The translations under genes and the position numbers were made by a program. Below are positions 5,602 to 6,694 of a DNA stretch of 6,694 bases, piece after piece (positions within the stretch are counted from its first letter, which is position 1; every line of letters starts with the position of its first letter). Source of the DNA: Emcibacter sp. GTDB lineage: Bacteria; Pseudomonadota; Alphaproteobacteria; Sphingomonadales; Emcibacteraceae. The stretch covers positions 1-6,694 of the forward strand of contig JAGLJX010000002.1 of the NCBI GenBank assembly GCA_023142175.1, read 5' to 3'. The notes beneath the pieces are model-generated. The model saw only the letters and a program-made list of their open reading frames with translations. It made no database searches and was not told the origin of the DNA.

Positions 5602-6411
5602 TTAATCCCCCTCAAAGGCGGGTTTTTCCTTGGCGACAAAGGCCTCGTAAGCCCTGCGGAAATCCTCGGTCTGCATACATATGGCCTGAGTCTGGGCCTC
5701 GGCTTCTATAGCCATATCCAGAGACATACTCCATTCCTGCGCCAGCATGGTCTTGGTCATCATATGGCCAAAATTGGGGCCGTCGGCAAGGCGGGTGGCA
5801 TATTTCAATGCTTCATCAAAGAGGTCATCCGCCGATACAATGCGGTTAAAATAACTCCATCGCTCGCCCTCGTCCGCGCTCATGGCCCGTCCGGTATAAA
5901 GCAGGTCTGCGGCGCGGGCCTGACCCACGGCGCGGGGCAGCATGGCACAGGCACCCATATCACAGCCCGCAAGACCCACACGGGTGAACAGGAAGGCGGT
6001 CTTGCAGTCCGGTGTGGCAAAACGAATATCCGACGCCAGTGAAATCATCGCACCGGCACCGACGCATATGCCGTCTGTGGCGGCGATAATAGGCACTTTG
6101 CAATTGATCATGGCCTTGACCAGATCGCCGGTCATGCGGGTGAAATCCAGCAGACCTTTCATGTCTTTGTCTATTAACGGGCCGATAATGTCATGTACAT
6201 CACCGCCGGAGCAGAAATTGCCGCCGTTGCTGGCAAAAAGCACAGCTTTAATATCATCTGCATAAACCATATCGCGGAAGGTATCACGAAGTTCGGCGTA
6301 ACTCTCAAATGTCAGCGGGTTTTTGCGGTCAGGCCTGTCGAGGCGAATGACGGCGACATCACCTTTCATTTCCCATAAAAAATGCTTTGGTTTCAAACCC
6401 GCTAATTTCAT
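5602..6411 (-). CDS. Crotonase-superfamily protein (enoyl-CoA hydratase-like, atypical active site)
   Basis: A 269-residue crotonase-fold protein expected to act on a CoA thioester. The two oxyanion-hole segments are present: NFCSGGD (65-71) and [17 protein letters not shown] (114-130). Other family features are [13 protein letters not shown] (22-34) and the [18 protein letters not shown] helix region (158-175). Judged by alignment from memory to rat enoyl-CoA hydratase, the two catalytic glutamates (E144, E164) are replaced by about M122 and R144. The segment [10 protein letters not shown] (145-154) places D151 where dienoyl-CoA isomerase has its catalytic aspartate D204. It may therefore be an isomerase, hydrolase or lyase and not a hydratase. 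ATG 6409-6411 follows the regulator stop by 4 bp, with the ribosome binding site GAAGGG about 8 nt upstream. The acyl-CoA dehydrogenase gene follows after 2 bp. The family is certain; the reaction is open. Confidence 0.88.
   Translation of the reverse strand: MKLAGLKPKHFLWEMKGDVAVIRLDRPDRKNPLTFESYAELRDTFRDMVYADDIKAVLFASNGGNFCSGGDVHDIIGPLIDKDMKGLLDFTRMTGDLVKAMINCKVPIIAATDGICVGAGAMISLASDIRFATPDCKTAFLFTRVGLAGCDMGACAMLPRAVGQARAADLLYTGRAMSADEGERWSYFNRIVSADDLFDEALKYATRLADGPNFGHMMTKTMLAQEWSMSLDMAIEAEAQTQAICMQTEDFRRAYEAFVAKEKPAFEGD
5607..5614 (-). promoter_or_regulatory. Strong Shine-Dalgarno sequence of the acyl-CoA dehydrogenase gene
   Basis: On the minus strand GAGGGGGA lies 7 nt before the ATG at 5599, and it overlaps the end of the upstream crotonase gene (stop 5602-5604 lies between). 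It is the strongest ribosome binding site in the operon and decides the start codon. Its AGGGGGA core is exactly complementary to UCCCCCU in the second loop of the putative small RNA. Confidence 0.75.
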
Positions 6412-6415
6412 CTTA

Positions 6416-6694
6416 TTACCCTTCTTTTTGCTTTTTTTGTCGGTTTTCTTTTCGATCTTTCAGAACGTCCCGCATCCGGTCCATCATCTGAATTGCCGGG
6501 GCGAGGTCTTCTTCATCCACTCCGCCAAGAATATCCCCGATCCATTCTTTATGACGGTCGGCCATTATCTTAAATTCTGTTCGCCCCTTGGGGGTCAGGC
6601 CAACGCTGTATATTCTACGGTCTGTGGGCAGAACCCAACGTTTTACCAGACCTTCTTTTTGCAGGCGCTCAACAATTCCTGTCACATTGCCGTT
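6416..6694 (-). CDS. MarR-family transcriptional regulator, C-terminal part (5' end outside window)
   Basis: The visible 92 residues are the C-terminal two thirds of a MarR repressor; the frame is open to the window edge. The fragment begins [19 protein letters not shown], the end of the DNA-recognition helix and the following helix. The wing carries [14 protein letters not shown] (visible residues 24-37) with the conserved D25-R26-R27, which in MarR proteins contacts the minor groove. A dimerisation helix follows ([13 protein letters not shown] and [13 protein letters not shown]). The tail is very basic ([14 protein letters not shown]). It is the first visible gene of the minus-strand operon and overlaps nothing; the crotonase gene starts 4 bp after its stop. 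MarR proteins next to CoA ligase genes (for example CouR, FerC) usually sense the aromatic acid or its CoA ester, so this one probably controls its own operon. The operator and promoter lie outside the window. Confidence 0.9.
   Translation of the reverse strand, partial: NGNVTGIVERLQKEGLVKRWVLPTDRRIYSVGLTPKGRTEFKIMADRHKEWIGDILGGVDEEDLAPAIQMMDRMRDVLKDRKENRQKKQKEG

Overview
The window looks like ordinary chromosome of an alphaproteobacterium with roughly balanced base composition. The main evidence is the left-hand gene order: the end of ftsK, then lolA, then (after one unrecognised gene) an exonuclease III gene of the xthA type. The order or genus cannot be fixed from this sequence. No insertion sequence, CRISPR array, tRNA or rRNA is visible.

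Left half, plus strand (1-2836). The 3' end of ftsK (DNA-binding gamma domain) is followed by lolA, a periplasmic lipoprotein chaperone with a signal peptide. The 286-base gap between lolA and the next start codon is not empty. It holds a heat-shock-type (RpoH-like) promoter pattern, two hairpins whose loops are rich in C and U, and a very good Rho-independent terminator. Together these look like a small RNA of about 150 nt, of the kind that carries anti-Shine-Dalgarno loops. Just after its terminator lies a sigma-70-type promoter whose expected start site falls on the ATG of an unrecognised 194-residue protein, so that gene may be transcribed leaderless. xthA follows with a normal ribosome binding site.

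Right half, minus strand (6694 down to 2826). Four genes are packed with 2-4 bp gaps and form a clear operon in the order: MarR-family regulator (cut by the window edge), crotonase-family (enoyl-CoA hydratase-like) protein, acyl-CoA dehydrogenase, and benzoate/2-aminobenzoate-type CoA ligase. The ligase would activate an aromatic or related acid to its CoA thioester, and the dehydrogenase and crotonase would process CoA-bound intermediates. The MarR protein probably senses the acid or its CoA ester. The set resembles aerobic 2-aminobenzoyl-CoA (anthranilate) pathway clusters, but the diagnostic flavin monooxygenase is not inside the window, so the substrate is an inference. The crotonase lacks both glutamates of true enoyl-CoA hydratases. 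The operon ends by overlapping the 3' end of xthA by 11 bp in convergent orientation.

The best candidate for something undescribed is the small-RNA locus at about 1209-1391, together with the possibly leaderless gene behind it.
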